Shown here: positions 1 to 7,748 of the stretch, in pieces | Layout of the letters: every line of letters begins with the position of its first letter | Numbering within the stretch: the stretch's first letter is position 1 | DNA from: Pseudomonadota bacterium | GTDB lineage: Bacteria > Pseudomonadota > Alphaproteobacteria > Rhizobiales > Hyphomicrobiaceae | DNA length: 60,637 bases | Direction of reading: 5' to 3' | Assembly (NCBI GenBank): GCA_023412805.1 | Contig: JAEZRM010000101.1 | Span: 1 to 60,637, forward strand | The notes under the pieces: generated by a model | Databases searched by the model: none | Seen by the model: the letters and a program-made list of their open reading frames with translations, nothing else | What the model was told of the DNA's origin: nothing | Made by a program: the position numbers and the translations under genes

Positions 1-26
1 AGCTAGCGCAGGTCTTTCCGCATCGC

Positions 27-129
27 CACCGCGGGCACAGCACGACCGATCGGCTGCAGAGCACCTTTTCCTGAGCGCGCGACTGCGCGCCGGCCTGTAA
101 GCCGCCCTTGGGGGAAAAAAGCCCGCGGC
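27..129. repeat. Dispersed intergenic repeat, copy 1 (modules B then A)
   Basis: The 138 bases before the first gene's stop codon hold no gene. They carry two modules that recur at 8582-8735. Module A (72-105) contains GCGCGC-gact-GCGCGC and differs from 8582-8615 at only a few positions. Module B (27-71) shares the core CCGCGGGCA.AGCACGAC and an AGCACCT.TTCC end with 8666-8712. Both copies lie just past the 3' end of a minus-strand gene and include AGCCCGCGGCAA. This looks like a non-coding repeat family. Module order differs between the copies. Confidence 0.6.
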
Positions 130-138
130 AAGTAAGAA

Positions 139-939
139 TCAAGCCGCCACAAACGGTTTCTCGTCATCCCAGACTTTCACAGGCATTGGCAGGCCTTCCC
201 AGATCGAGTCGGGAAGCGGCTTGTCCGGCGCAATGGCGAGCGTTTCGAGAAGAAGCCTGTACTGACGCACATGCTGGCCCGAGTGCCACGTCGTGCGCTC
301 GAAGAATTCATGCTTCGATTGATCGCCGTAGTAGACGTTCGCTTTATCCTGGAAGTTCGTCTTTGCGCCCTCGGCCTGCCACCACGCATCGAGGCGGCGC
401 CCGACATCCTCGCCGTACGCAAGAACCTTGGCCTGGCTGTCCATCTCCGGGGGTGGCACGCGATTGTACGCGCCTTCCTTGAGCGGCTCGCCGTCCACCT
501 CATGCTCGAGCCAGGCGTCGGCGATGTTGAAGATGTGATAGGCGAGCTGCGCGTACGTGCGCGGCCGATTGGGGAGGAAGTTGTTGATCTTCTCCTCCGG
601 CATCTGGCCGAAGAAGCGCCGCGCCGCGCTTTGCACCTCGGTCAGGCGGCGCATCAGCTCGGCTGGGGGGTGGATCTTGGTGCCGCCGTAGGGAATACCG
701 GCGACGCGGGCAACGTCGCGCAGCACCTGACCGTTGGCGGAGTCGTTGCCACGGCGGATGATCGGCACGGTGCGGTAGCCAAGCGCGAGCAGTTCCTCCA
801 TCGCACCCTTTTCTTCGAGCACGTTCACCGAGGTGAAGGGCACGCCGTGGCGCTGGAGGAATTCCTTCATGCGCAGGCAGCTCGTGCAGCCCGGCTGCCA
901 GAAGGCACGGATCTCGGGGGCGGCATTTTCGGTAGCCAT
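139..939 (-). CDS. Glutaredoxin-DinB fusion protein
   Basis: This 266-residue cytoplasmic protein joins two domains. Residues 9-85 form a glutaredoxin-like thioredoxin fold with a CTSC redox motif (C18, C21) and the cis-proline TVP at 57-59. Residues 95-250 resemble the DinB/YfiT four-helix bundle, with candidate metal-ligand histidines H135, H219 and H223 (the last two in HSGQH). DinB/YfiT relatives include thiol-dependent transferases such as the bacillithiol and mycothiol enzymes, so a thiol-linked detoxification or repair role is a reasonable inference. The start is supported by GGGAGA about 8 nt upstream. It is transcribed away from the lyase gene that follows. The substrate is unknown. 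Confidence 0.8.
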   Translation of the reverse strand: MATENAAPEIRAFWQPGCTSCLRMKEFLQRHGVPFTSVNVLEEKGAMEELLALGYRTVPIIRRGNDSANGQVLRDVARVAGIPYGGTKIHPPAELMRRLTEVQSAARRFFGQMPEEKINNFLPNRPRTYAQLAYHIFNIADAWLEHEVDGEPLKEGAYNRVPPPEMDSQAKVLAYGEDVGRRLDAWWQAEGAKTNFQDKANVYYGDQSKHEFFERTTWHSGQHVRQYRLLLETLAIAPDKPLPDSIWEGLPMPVKVWDDEKPFVAA

Positions 940-1125
940 GAGCGTTCTCCCGTTTCGTTATGATTGTCTGGACAATAGCGGTCGGGCAGGGCACGAGACA
1001 AGGCGTGGCCGCCTCCTGCGCGTGCATGGCAGATCGTCCCTCGCCATCGGCTTGCCGCACCGTGCGGCGTCTGCAATGTTGGCCTCAACCGCATGGAAAC
1101 AAATCGGATTGGAGGAAGCACCGGC

Positions 1126-2019
1126 ATGGCCGAGAAGGCGAAGAAGCTGCGCGCGATTCTGAACGAGGATCGCTGCCACATGGTGCCCTGCTGCTGGGAT
1201 GCCCTGTCGGCCAAGATGATCGGAGAGGCGGGCTTTTCCTTCACGTTCATGTCTGGTTTTGCCGTTTCCGCGGCGCGTCTCGGTCTTCCGGATGCCGGCC
1301 TCATTTCCTATGCGGAGATGGCCGCTCAGGTGCGTGACATCTGCGCCGCGACGCCCATTCCCGTCATCGGCGATGGCGATACGGGCTACGGCAATGCGCT
1401 CAACGTCGAGCGTACTGTCCGCGGCTATGCCCAGGCCGGCGCCGCGTGTGTCATGATCGAGGATCAGCTCGCGCCGAAGCGCTGCGGACACACCAAAGGC
1501 AAGCTCGTCGTCGATCGCGCGGAGGCGATAGATCGCATTCGCGCTGCGGCGTACGCGCGCGATGAGGTGCGCCGCGCCGGCGGCGATATCATGATCCTCG
1601 CCCGCACGGATGCGCGTGGTGTCATCGGGCTCGACGACGCCATCTGGCGCGCCAATGCGTTCCGCGATGCTGGCGCCGATATCCTGTTCGTCGAGGCACC
1701 GCAATCCGAAAGCGAGATGGCGCGCGTCACCAAGCAAGCGCCGGGCATCCACATGGCAAACATGGTCGAGGGCGGCAAGACGCCGATCCCCTCCATGGTG
1801 CGCCTGCGTGAGCTCGGCTTCGGTCTTGCGATCTTCCCGCTGACGCTGTTCTCCGCATCCATGCGTGCGATCGAGGCGGGCCTCGCCGCCATGAAGACGG
1901 AACGTCATCCGGCAGACCTGCTCATGAGCTTCGACGATCTGAAGCGCAATGTCGGCTTCGATGCCTACTACGAGGCCGAGACGCGCTATGCCGGCGCACG
2001 CAAGGATGCCGCCGAATAA
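1126..2019 (+). CDS. Isocitrate lyase/PEP mutase superfamily C-C lyase
   Basis: This 297-residue TIM-barrel enzyme belongs to the ICL/PEPM superfamily. The metal-binding stretch DGDTGYG lies at 83-89. The catalytic loop KRCGH at 118-122 carries the lyase-type cysteine (C120). That signature points to carbon-carbon cleavage or decarboxylation, as in 2-methylisocitrate lyase, dimethylmalate lyase or oxaloacetate decarboxylase, rather than phosphonate chemistry. An upstream in-frame ATG at 1093 exists, but GGAGGA at 1111-1116 selects 1126. The aminotransferase gene follows 50 nt downstream on the same strand, so the two may be co-transcribed. The exact substrate cannot be read from the sequence. 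Confidence 0.8.
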   Translation: MAEKAKKLRAILNEDRCHMVPCCWDALSAKMIGEAGFSFTFMSGFAVSAARLGLPDAGLISYAEMAAQVRDICAATPIPVIGDGDTGYGNALNVERTVRGYAQAGAACVMIEDQLAPKRCGHTKGKLVVDRAEAIDRIRAAAYARDEVRRAGGDIMILARTDARGVIGLDDAIWRANAFRDAGADILFVEAPQSESEMARVTKQAPGIHMANMVEGGKTPIPSMVRLRELGFGLAIFPLTLFSASMRAIEAGLAAMKTERHPADLLMSFDDLKRNVGFDAYYEAETRYAGARKDAAE

Positions 2020-2069
2020 CTACCTGACCCAAAACGCCAGAAAAAACACCCACCCGAGGAAGCACTCGC

Positions 2070-3287
2070 ATGATCGACTACGACACGCTGTTCCGTGCCA
2101 ATCTTCCGGCCGCCGCCGCCAAGTACAACGGCTTTCCGAAATACAACTTCGTCGGCGGTCACAACGATGCGAGCAGTATTCCGGTGGATGACCTCGTCGC
2201 CGCCGCGAGCAAGGTGTTGAAGCGCGAGGCAGCGACGCTCGCAACCTATGGGCTCAACAGCGGTCCACAGGGCTACTTGCCGCTGCGCGAATTCCTGGTC
2301 AAGAAGCTCGCCAAGGACGCCGGTATCAACTGCACGGTCGACGATATCCTGATCACCTCGGGCTCGCTGCAAGGCCTCGACCTCGTCAATCAGATGCTGC
2401 TCGATAAGGGCGACACGATCATCATGGAGCAGGCCACGTACGGTGGCTCGATCTCGCGCGTGAAGAAGTTCGGCGTAAACATCGTCGAGGCGCCGTTGGA
2501 TAATCATGGCATCGACATCGACGCGCTCGGCAAGATCCTCGCCGACCTCAAAGCCAAGGGTGTCCGCCCGAAGTATGTCTACACGATCCCGACCATCCAG
2601 AACCCGACGGCATCGATCATGCCGCTCGATCGCCGCCATGCGCTGATCAAACTTTGCGAGAGCTATGGCGTGCCGATCTTCGAGGACGAGTGCTATTCGG
2701 ACCTCGTGTGGAGTGGTGAGCGCCCGCAAGCCTTGCGCGGCATCACAGGCGACGATCGCGTGATCCATATCGGCTCGTTCTCGAAGTCGATCGCGCCCGC
2801 GCTGCGCCTCGGCTATGTCGTCGCGAGCTGGCCGGTCATGAGCCGCCTGCTTGCCTTGAAGTCCGATGCGGGCACGGGCGCCATCGAGCAGATGATCATG
2901 GCGGAGTACTGCAACGGCCGCTTCGACGATCATGTCGTGAAGCTCCGCAAGGTGCTCAAGCGCAAGCTCGATGTGCTGACCGAGTCCCTGGCCGCGAGCT
3001 TCGGCACGGCCGCCGAGTTCGAGCCCTCCGAGGGCGGCATCTTTCTCTGGGTGAAGCTGCCCGATGCTGTCGATACGACCAAGCTGTTCCAGGTCGCCGG
3101 CAAGGAAGGCGTCGCGATCAACCCCGGCGCGGAATGGACGGTCGATCCGAGCCACGGGCAGTCGCACCTCCGCATCTGCTTCGCCAATCCGAGCGAGCAG
3201 ACGATCCGCGATGGCGTGGCCAAGCTCGCCGAGATCTGCAATCGCGAGTTCGGTGTGCCGACCCGCATTGCGAATGTCGGTCGCTGA
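2070..3287 (+). CDS. PLP-dependent aminotransferase, class I/II
   Basis: This 405-residue fold-type I aminotransferase resembles the 2-aminoadipate/MocR-like group (LysN type). The Schiff-base lysine is K239 in SFSKSIAPALRLGY. The NPT of IQNPTAS and a C-terminal R.CFANPS.. motif are the usual cofactor and carboxylate contacts. There is no N-terminal winged helix, so it is an enzyme and not a MocR regulator. The start follows GAGGAAG at a good distance. It sits 50 nt after the ICL-family lyase, which suggests a short catabolic operon in which one enzyme supplies or removes a 2-oxo acid. The amino donor is unknown. Confidence 0.8.
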   Translation: MIDYDTLFRANLPAAAAKYNGFPKYNFVGGHNDASSIPVDDLVAAASKVLKREAATLATYGLNSGPQGYLPLREFLVKKLAKDAGINCTVDDILITSGSLQGLDLVNQMLLDKGDTIIMEQATYGGSISRVKKFGVNIVEAPLDNHGIDIDALGKILADLKAKGVRPKYVYTIPTIQNPTASIMPLDRRHALIKLCESYGVPIFEDECYSDLVWSGERPQALRGITGDDRVIHIGSFSKSIAPALRLGYVVASWPVMSRLLALKSDAGTGAIEQMIMAEYCNGRFDDHVVKLRKVLKRKLDVLTESLAASFGTAAEFEPSEGGIFLWVKLPDAVDTTKLFQVAGKEGVAINPGAEWTVDPSHGQSHLRICFANPSEQTIRDGVAKLAEICNREFGVPTRIANVGR

Positions 3288-3301
3288 TCCGCTACTTTAA
3301 A

Positions 3302-3334
3302 TCCCCTCTCCTTGCTACCGCGCGGGAGAGGGGA
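3302..3334. repeat. GC-rich palindrome (intergenic hairpin)
   Basis: CCCCTCTC at 3303-3310 pairs with GAGAGGGG at 3326-3333, extended by one A-T pair. It lies just after the aminotransferase stop. It belongs to the same CCTCTCC/GGAGAGG class as the elements at 8530, 10426 and 22268. No T-run follows, so it is a repeat or 3'-end stabiliser rather than a classical terminator. Confidence 0.55.
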
Positions 3335-3524
3335 AGAATCCCGCTTCTTCCTCACTGTCCCCTGCTGGGCTATCTCACGCGGCACGGACGCCGACGCGCC
3401 CAAATTGTCGGGGAGAACGCGCAGTTTTCATCTGGAACATTTAGGGAACAAATGCTATGCTGAGTCGATCGTGAAATTTACAGCCGGGGCCGCCGCTTGA
3501 GGTGGTCCGACCGGATGGGAGCTC

Positions 3525-4808
3525 ATGAACGAACCCGTTATCCAGTGTCCGACCTGTAGCACTGAGATCAAGCTGACCGAGTCGCTCGCGGCCCCGCTGA
3601 TCGAGCAGACGCGTCGACAGTTCGAGCGAACCTTGGCGGCCAAGGATGCCGAAGTCGCAAAGCGCGAGGCTGCGCTCAAGACCAAAGAGGGTGAGCTTGC
3701 CGCCGCCAAGGCATCCGTCGATGAGCAAGTCGCGGCGAAGGTGAAATCCGAGCGTGCCGCCATCGCCGCCGAGGAGGCCAAGAAGGCCAAACTTTTGGCC
3801 GCGTCCGATCTCGATCAAAAGACCAAAGAGCTGAACGACCTGCAGGAGGTCTTGAAGGAGCGCGACGCCAAGCTGGCCGACGCACAGAAGGCGCAAGCCG
3901 ACCTCATCCGCAAGCAGCGCGAACTCGACGACGCCAAGCGCGAGATGGACCTGACCATCGAGAAGAAGGTGCAGGAGTCGCTCGTCGCGGTGCGCGACAA
4001 GGCTCGGCAGGAGGGCGAAGAGGCGCTCAAGCTCCGCGTGCTCGAGAAGGAGGAGCAGATATCCTCCATGCAGCGCCAGATCGAGGATCTGAAGCGCAAG
4101 GCCGAGCAGGGATCACAGCAGTTGCAGGGCGAGGTGCTGGAGCTGGAGCTCGAGTCGTTGCTGCGCTCCAAGTTCCCCTTGGATCTGATCGAACCCGTGC
4201 CGAAGGGCGAGTTCGGTGGCGACGTACTGCAGCGGGTTCTCGGCATTTCGGGCCAAGCTTGCGGAACCATACTGTGGGAATCCAAGCGGACCAAGAACTG
4301 GAGCGACGGCTGGCTCGCCAAGCTCCGCGACGATCAACGATCCGCCAATGCGGAGCTGGCGCTGCTGGTCTCCAATGTGCTGCCCAAGGGCGTGACGGCG
4401 TTCGATCACGTGGATGGAATCTGGGTGGCGGAATCCCGCTGCGCGGTTCCCGTCGCCATTGCGTTGCGCCAGTCTCTGATCGAGATCGCCAAGGTGCGGC
4501 AGGCGGGAGATGGTCAGCAAACGAAGATGGAGTTGGTCTACGAGTATCTGACGGGTCCACGCTTCCGTCATCGCGTCGAGGCGATCGTGGAGAAATTCTC
4601 CGACATGCAAGCCGATCTCGACAGGGAGCGTAAGACGATGACGCGCCTTTGGGCGAAGCGTCAAACGCAGATCCAGGGCGTGATCGAGGCTACCGTCGGC
4701 ATGTACGGTGACTTGCAAGGCATTGCGGGCAAAGCGCTGCAGGAAATCGAAGCGCTATCGCTGCCGGCGCTCGAAGGGCCGGAGCATGAGAGAGACGCTG
4801 CCGAATGA
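3525..4808 (+). CDS. DUF2130 coiled-coil protein with nuclease-like core
   Basis: This 427-residue protein has an N-terminal CPTC knuckle (C8, C11), a charged coiled coil over about residues 20-210, and a conserved C-terminal domain. That domain contains EPVPKGEFGGD (D233) followed by ILWESK (E252, K254). This acidic...ExK spacing matches a PD-(D/E)XK nuclease core, which I infer and do not prove. The architecture resembles RmuC-like proteins that act on DNA ends. The gene stands alone between non-coding stretches, with GGGAG before the ATG. No partner gene is adjacent, and the biological role is undetermined. Confidence 0.75.
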   Translation: MNEPVIQCPTCSTEIKLTESLAAPLIEQTRRQFERTLAAKDAEVAKREAALKTKEGELAAAKASVDEQVAAKVKSERAAIAAEEAKKAKLLAASDLDQKTKELNDLQEVLKERDAKLADAQKAQADLIRKQRELDDAKREMDLTIEKKVQESLVAVRDKARQEGEEALKLRVLEKEEQISSMQRQIEDLKRKAEQGSQQLQGEVLELELESLLRSKFPLDLIEPVPKGEFGGDVLQRVLGISGQACGTILWESKRTKNWSDGWLAKLRDDQRSANAELALLVSNVLPKGVTAFDHVDGIWVAESRCAVPVAIALRQSLIEIAKVRQAGDGQQTKMELVYEYLTGPRFRHRVEAIVEKFSDMQADLDRERKTMTRLWAKRQTQIQGVIEATVGMYGDLQGIAGKALQEIEALSLPALEGPEHERDAAE

Positions 4809-4868
4809 TGCGCGTCGCTTGGGCGGCCAAGCTGACGCATAGACGCTCAAAAGTCGGCGACTGCCGGT

Positions 4869-6155
4869 TCAGAAGGGATTCCACGTCGGCTTCGAGGCGA
4901 AGCGGATGTAGCCGATGCTGGCGCCGAGACGGAAGCCAACGCCGGTGCGGATCGGCGCCATGATGATTTCCTCATTGTTGAGGAACGTAATGCCCGCGCC
5001 GCCGATGAAGTAGGCAGCGCCATCGATGCCGGAGAAGCCCCGGTAGATGTGCCGTGCCTCACGCATCCCGTAGATGAGGAACAGCGTCTGCGAGCCGGCC
5101 GCGCCGAAATCGTAACCGACGGACGGGCCGTGCCAGTAGACCTTCCCGACCGGCTTGCCTTTCATATAGAGCTTGCCGCTGCCATAGCGCACGCCGGCGA
5201 TGAAGGCGCCACCGCCCTCCTCGCCGATGACATAAGCCGTGGGCCGGCCATAGTTCGAGAACGCGTGCTCGATGACGCTCGCGACATTCGCCGACCAATT
5301 GGGGAGACCGCCACGCGCCGCGCTCTTGATCTCGTCCATCGAGTACGTATCGGTGGTCGGAACTGACTTCGGCGCACCCACCTTGGCCGATGGCGGAATG
5401 GGAGCAACCGAAGGCGTGATCGCCGCGACACGTCGAGGAATAGGCAGCGGCGGCACGGCAGCGGCGGGTGGATCATCCTGCGGTGTCGTGGTCACGGTCC
5501 ATTGGCCGAGCGGCGCCTCGGTGGGCGACGGTGGTACCAGCGGCGCCGCCCACGGGGCCGTCCATGGGGGATTCGTGGTCACGGCCGTCGTGGTCTCGTC
5601 CTGACGGGCGACTTCGATCGGCCGCGGGGCCATGTCGTCACGCGGCGGTATCGCGCTCAACGACGGCACGCGGGGCAGCGCGGTTTCGGGCTGTTTCAAC
5701 GCGTGCTCGCCCGCCGGCATTGTGAGAGCATGATCGATCCGCCGCAGCATGAGATCACTCTTCTGGCGGACCGTGGTCGAAAGCGCCGATGCCGTGGCGC
5801 GCAGTTCGGCGAGCTTCGCGCAGTCGCCAGGATGCCGCGATCCTTCCTCTGAGATGCGGTCGAGCGTGGCGAGGAGCTGTGCGGCCTTATGATCGAGCGC
5901 CTCAGTCTCCGAGTCGGCCAGCAGTTCGCGGGCGCGGTCAGCCTGCTCATCGTCGCGCCAGCCGTGACGCGCCTTCAGCTTGGTAATGCCTGCCTGGATG
6001 CGCGGCTGGGTCTCGCCACTGTGCCGGCGCAGTCCGGCAGCAGCATCATCCACGACCTTCGAGAAACGATCCGGACTGCAGCCTTGCGCCTGCGCGAAGG
6101 CAGGCCCGGAAAGAGCTGCAGTCGCGAGAAGGGCGGTCAGCACACGGTTGAGCAT
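4869..6155 (-). CDS. EipA-like DUF1134 periplasmic envelope protein
   Basis: This 428-residue exported protein starts with a signal peptide (about residues 1-21, cleavage near AFA-QAQ). A helical region of about 60-170 and a proline-rich linker of about 180-255 follow. The C-terminal DUF1134 domain (about 265-428) is glycine-rich, with stretches such as GPSVGYDFGAAG. DUF1134 proteins occur almost only in alphaproteobacteria; the Brucella member EipA supports envelope integrity. The N-terminal half is longer and more variable than in the minimal family. The gene is monocistronic, with a 484-nt intergenic region upstream. Confidence 0.8.
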   Translation of the reverse strand: MLNRVLTALLATAALSGPAFAQAQGCSPDRFSKVVDDAAAGLRRHSGETQPRIQAGITKLKARHGWRDDEQADRARELLADSETEALDHKAAQLLATLDRISEEGSRHPGDCAKLAELRATASALSTTVRQKSDLMLRRIDHALTMPAGEHALKQPETALPRVPSLSAIPPRDDMAPRPIEVARQDETTTAVTTNPPWTAPWAAPLVPPSPTEAPLGQWTVTTTPQDDPPAAAVPPLPIPRRVAAITPSVAPIPPSAKVGAPKSVPTTDTYSMDEIKSAARGGLPNWSANVASVIEHAFSNYGRPTAYVIGEEGGGAFIAGVRYGSGKLYMKGKPVGKVYWHGPSVGYDFGAAGSQTLFLIYGMREARHIYRGFSGIDGAAYFIGGAGITFLNNEEIIMAPIRTGVGFRLGASIGYIRFASKPTWNPF

Positions 6156-6639
6156 CGCTCTCGAACCTCAAGATGGGAGCGCAGCTGAGATTAATATGGT
6201 TTACGCGAAAGTCAGGCCCGGTTGACGCTGCCGTAGCAGTCAAACCGCATGGCTGCGGGCGAGGGTTGCGTAAAGGACACAGAGAGATGCGTCGACCGTG
6301 CGGGAGGTATGCTACGGTAGCGATGCGGCCGTCGATGAGTGCGTCGGCCTATGTATCTGAATTGGCGGAATTATATGGGCTCATCCGTTCGCATCGCCGC
6401 CGCTCCGCGTCGATTTCCGGAACATCCGAAGCCCCCTTGCCACGTTGGGCTCGATCTGCCACGGACAGGAAGTTGTCCACAGGGTCGCCGGGCGTTGCAG
6501 GCGACGTCGTACGTGCGCGGACTTATCACGTTGGTGGACTAACGGCGGAGTGTTCCAGGACGCGGCCGATGGCACTGCCGTAATGGGGCCGCCCTGTGCT
6601 CGGTGGCGCAACAATCGACGTGCCAGTCGGAGAGCGTAA
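6156..6639. other. 484-nt intergenic region without a convincing gene
   Basis: This gap separates the divergent EipA-like gene and the small membrane protein gene, so it should carry promoters for both. An AT-rich patch with TTAATAT lies near 6191-6197, close to the EipA start. TTGACG is at 6222-6227, but no good -10 follows at the right distance. The short ORFs here have no codon bias or plausible start site. A single DnaA-box-like TTGTCCACA at 6473-6481 is probably chance. Confidence 0.4.
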
Positions 6640-6981
6640 ATGTCGGATGCGTTGATGTTCGTGCTTGCGGTTGCGGCCTTTGCCTGGGGTCTCTCGCTTG
6701 CATCCTATCGTTGGGTCGCGCTCCAGAATTCCTGGCCCATGGGCGTCTGGCAGGCCGAGCGCCCCATCCTGCCGCGCCTGATCGGCCTCGCCGCCGGCGG
6801 CATTGCGTTGATTTCGGCCGTTTCGCTCGGTGGCGCCATGCTGCCGCTGGTCCTTCTGTTCGGTCTTGTGGGTGCATTCGTCTGGATCCACCTGCTGAAG
6901 ATCGGGGCGCAAAGTGCTCTGCTGCTGGCGCCGATGGCCACGGTGCTCACGATGGTCGGTTGGGCCCTCGGTACGAGCTGA
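6640..6981 (+). CDS. Small membrane protein of unknown function
   Basis: This 113-residue protein has a hydrophobic N-terminal helix (about 3-22) and further hydrophobic stretches at about 45-65, 68-85 and 92-110, so three or four membrane segments are likely. I recognise no catalytic motif. It lies 117 nt before nuoE on the same strand and could be co-transcribed with it. That would be interesting, because complex I is membrane-anchored, but it is only a positional inference. GGAGAG about 6 nt before the ATG supports the start. Confidence 0.6.
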   Translation: MSDALMFVLAVAAFAWGLSLASYRWVALQNSWPMGVWQAERPILPRLIGLAAGGIALISAVSLGGAMLPLVLLFGLVGAFVWIHLLKIGAQSALLLAPMATVLTMVGWALGTS

Positions 6982-7098
6982 TGCGCGCCGGGAAATCGCT
7001 CGGACATGGCTGCCGCGGCGGCGTGACCATTGCTCAACGCGCGCCGGCATGGCATCACCGTTCCGCGTCGCACCAATCGACCGTCGAGCAGGAATTCC

Positions 7099-7704
7099 AT
7101 GTCCGTCCGCAGACTTCATCCCGATCAGCCGGTATCCTTCGACTTCACGCCGGAGAATCTCGCCTGGGCCGAAGAGGTGATCCGCCGCTATCCGGCGGGC
7201 AAGCAGGCCTCGGCTGTGATCCCGCTGCTCTGGCGGGCGCAGGAGCAGCACGACAACTGGCTTCCGGAACCGGCCATCCGCTACATCGCCGAAATGCTCG
7301 GCATGGCGTACATCCGCGTCTACGAGATCGCGACCTTCTACACGATGTTCCAGCTCTCGCCGGTGGGTAAGAAGGCCCACGTTCAAGTGTGCGGGACGAC
7401 GCCGTGCATGCTGCGCGGCTCGGAGGCCATCAAGGAGGTCTGCAAGCATCGCATCCACCATGATCCGCACCATCTCTCCGAGGACGGCAATTTCTCGTGG
7501 GAGGAGGTCGAATGCCTCGGCAGCTGCGCCAATGCGCCTATGGTGCAGATCTTCAAGGATACATACGAGGATCTGACGCCTGAGCTCTTCGAGAAAGTGC
7601 TCGACGGTTATGCCGCCGGTAAGCCCCCCAAGCCCGGCTCGCAGATTGGCCGGCAGGCTTCGGCACCGCTTGGCGGGCCGACCACTCTCAAAGAAAAAGT
7701 GTGA
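7099..7704 (+). CDS. nuoE: NADH-quinone oxidoreductase subunit E (24 kDa type)
   Basis: This 201-residue protein is the thioredoxin-like [2Fe-2S] subunit of the complex I NADH-dehydrogenase module. Its four cluster cysteines are C98 and C103 (CGTTPC) and C139 and C143 (CLGSC). The helical N-terminus contains the family stretch EIATFYTMF. An upstream in-frame ATG at 7030 exists, but the family-like start is at 7099 after AGCAGGAA. The gene is not next to nuoD or nuoF: upstream is a small membrane protein and downstream a strong terminator. It could be the only nuoE relocated, or a second copy serving another NADH- or formate-linked enzyme. Confidence 0.9.
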   Translation: MSVRRLHPDQPVSFDFTPENLAWAEEVIRRYPAGKQASAVIPLLWRAQEQHDNWLPEPAIRYIAEMLGMAYIRVYEIATFYTMFQLSPVGKKAHVQVCGTTPCMLRGSEAIKEVCKHRIHHDPHHLSEDGNFSWEEVECLGSCANAPMVQIFKDTYEDLTPELFEKVLDGYAAGKPPKPGSQIGRQASAPLGGPTTLKEKV

Positions 7705-7708
7705 ATGC

Positions 7709-7737
7709 GGGGCGCTTCGGCGCCCCAAGTTTTTTTT
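7709..7737 (+). terminator. Rho-independent terminator after nuoE
   Basis: GGGGCGC (7709-7715) and GCGCCCC (7720-7726) form a perfect 7-bp stem closed by a TTCG tetraloop, followed by AAG and eight T residues (7730-7737). It starts 5 nt after the nuoE stop, so the nuoE transcript should end here and not read into the methyltransferase gene. Confidence 0.9.
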
Positions 7738-7748
7738 ATGGGTCGGCA

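Noticed and set aside
1126..3287. Phosphonate biosynthesis (PEP mutase plus aminotransferase)
   Set aside because: The ICL-family protein has the KRCGH lyase loop rather than the mutase-type active-site loop, and no phosphonopyruvate decarboxylase is nearby.
6473..6481. DnaA box TTGTCCACA
   Set aside because: A single site with one mismatch, no cluster, no AT-rich unwinding region and no dnaA or origin genes nearby.
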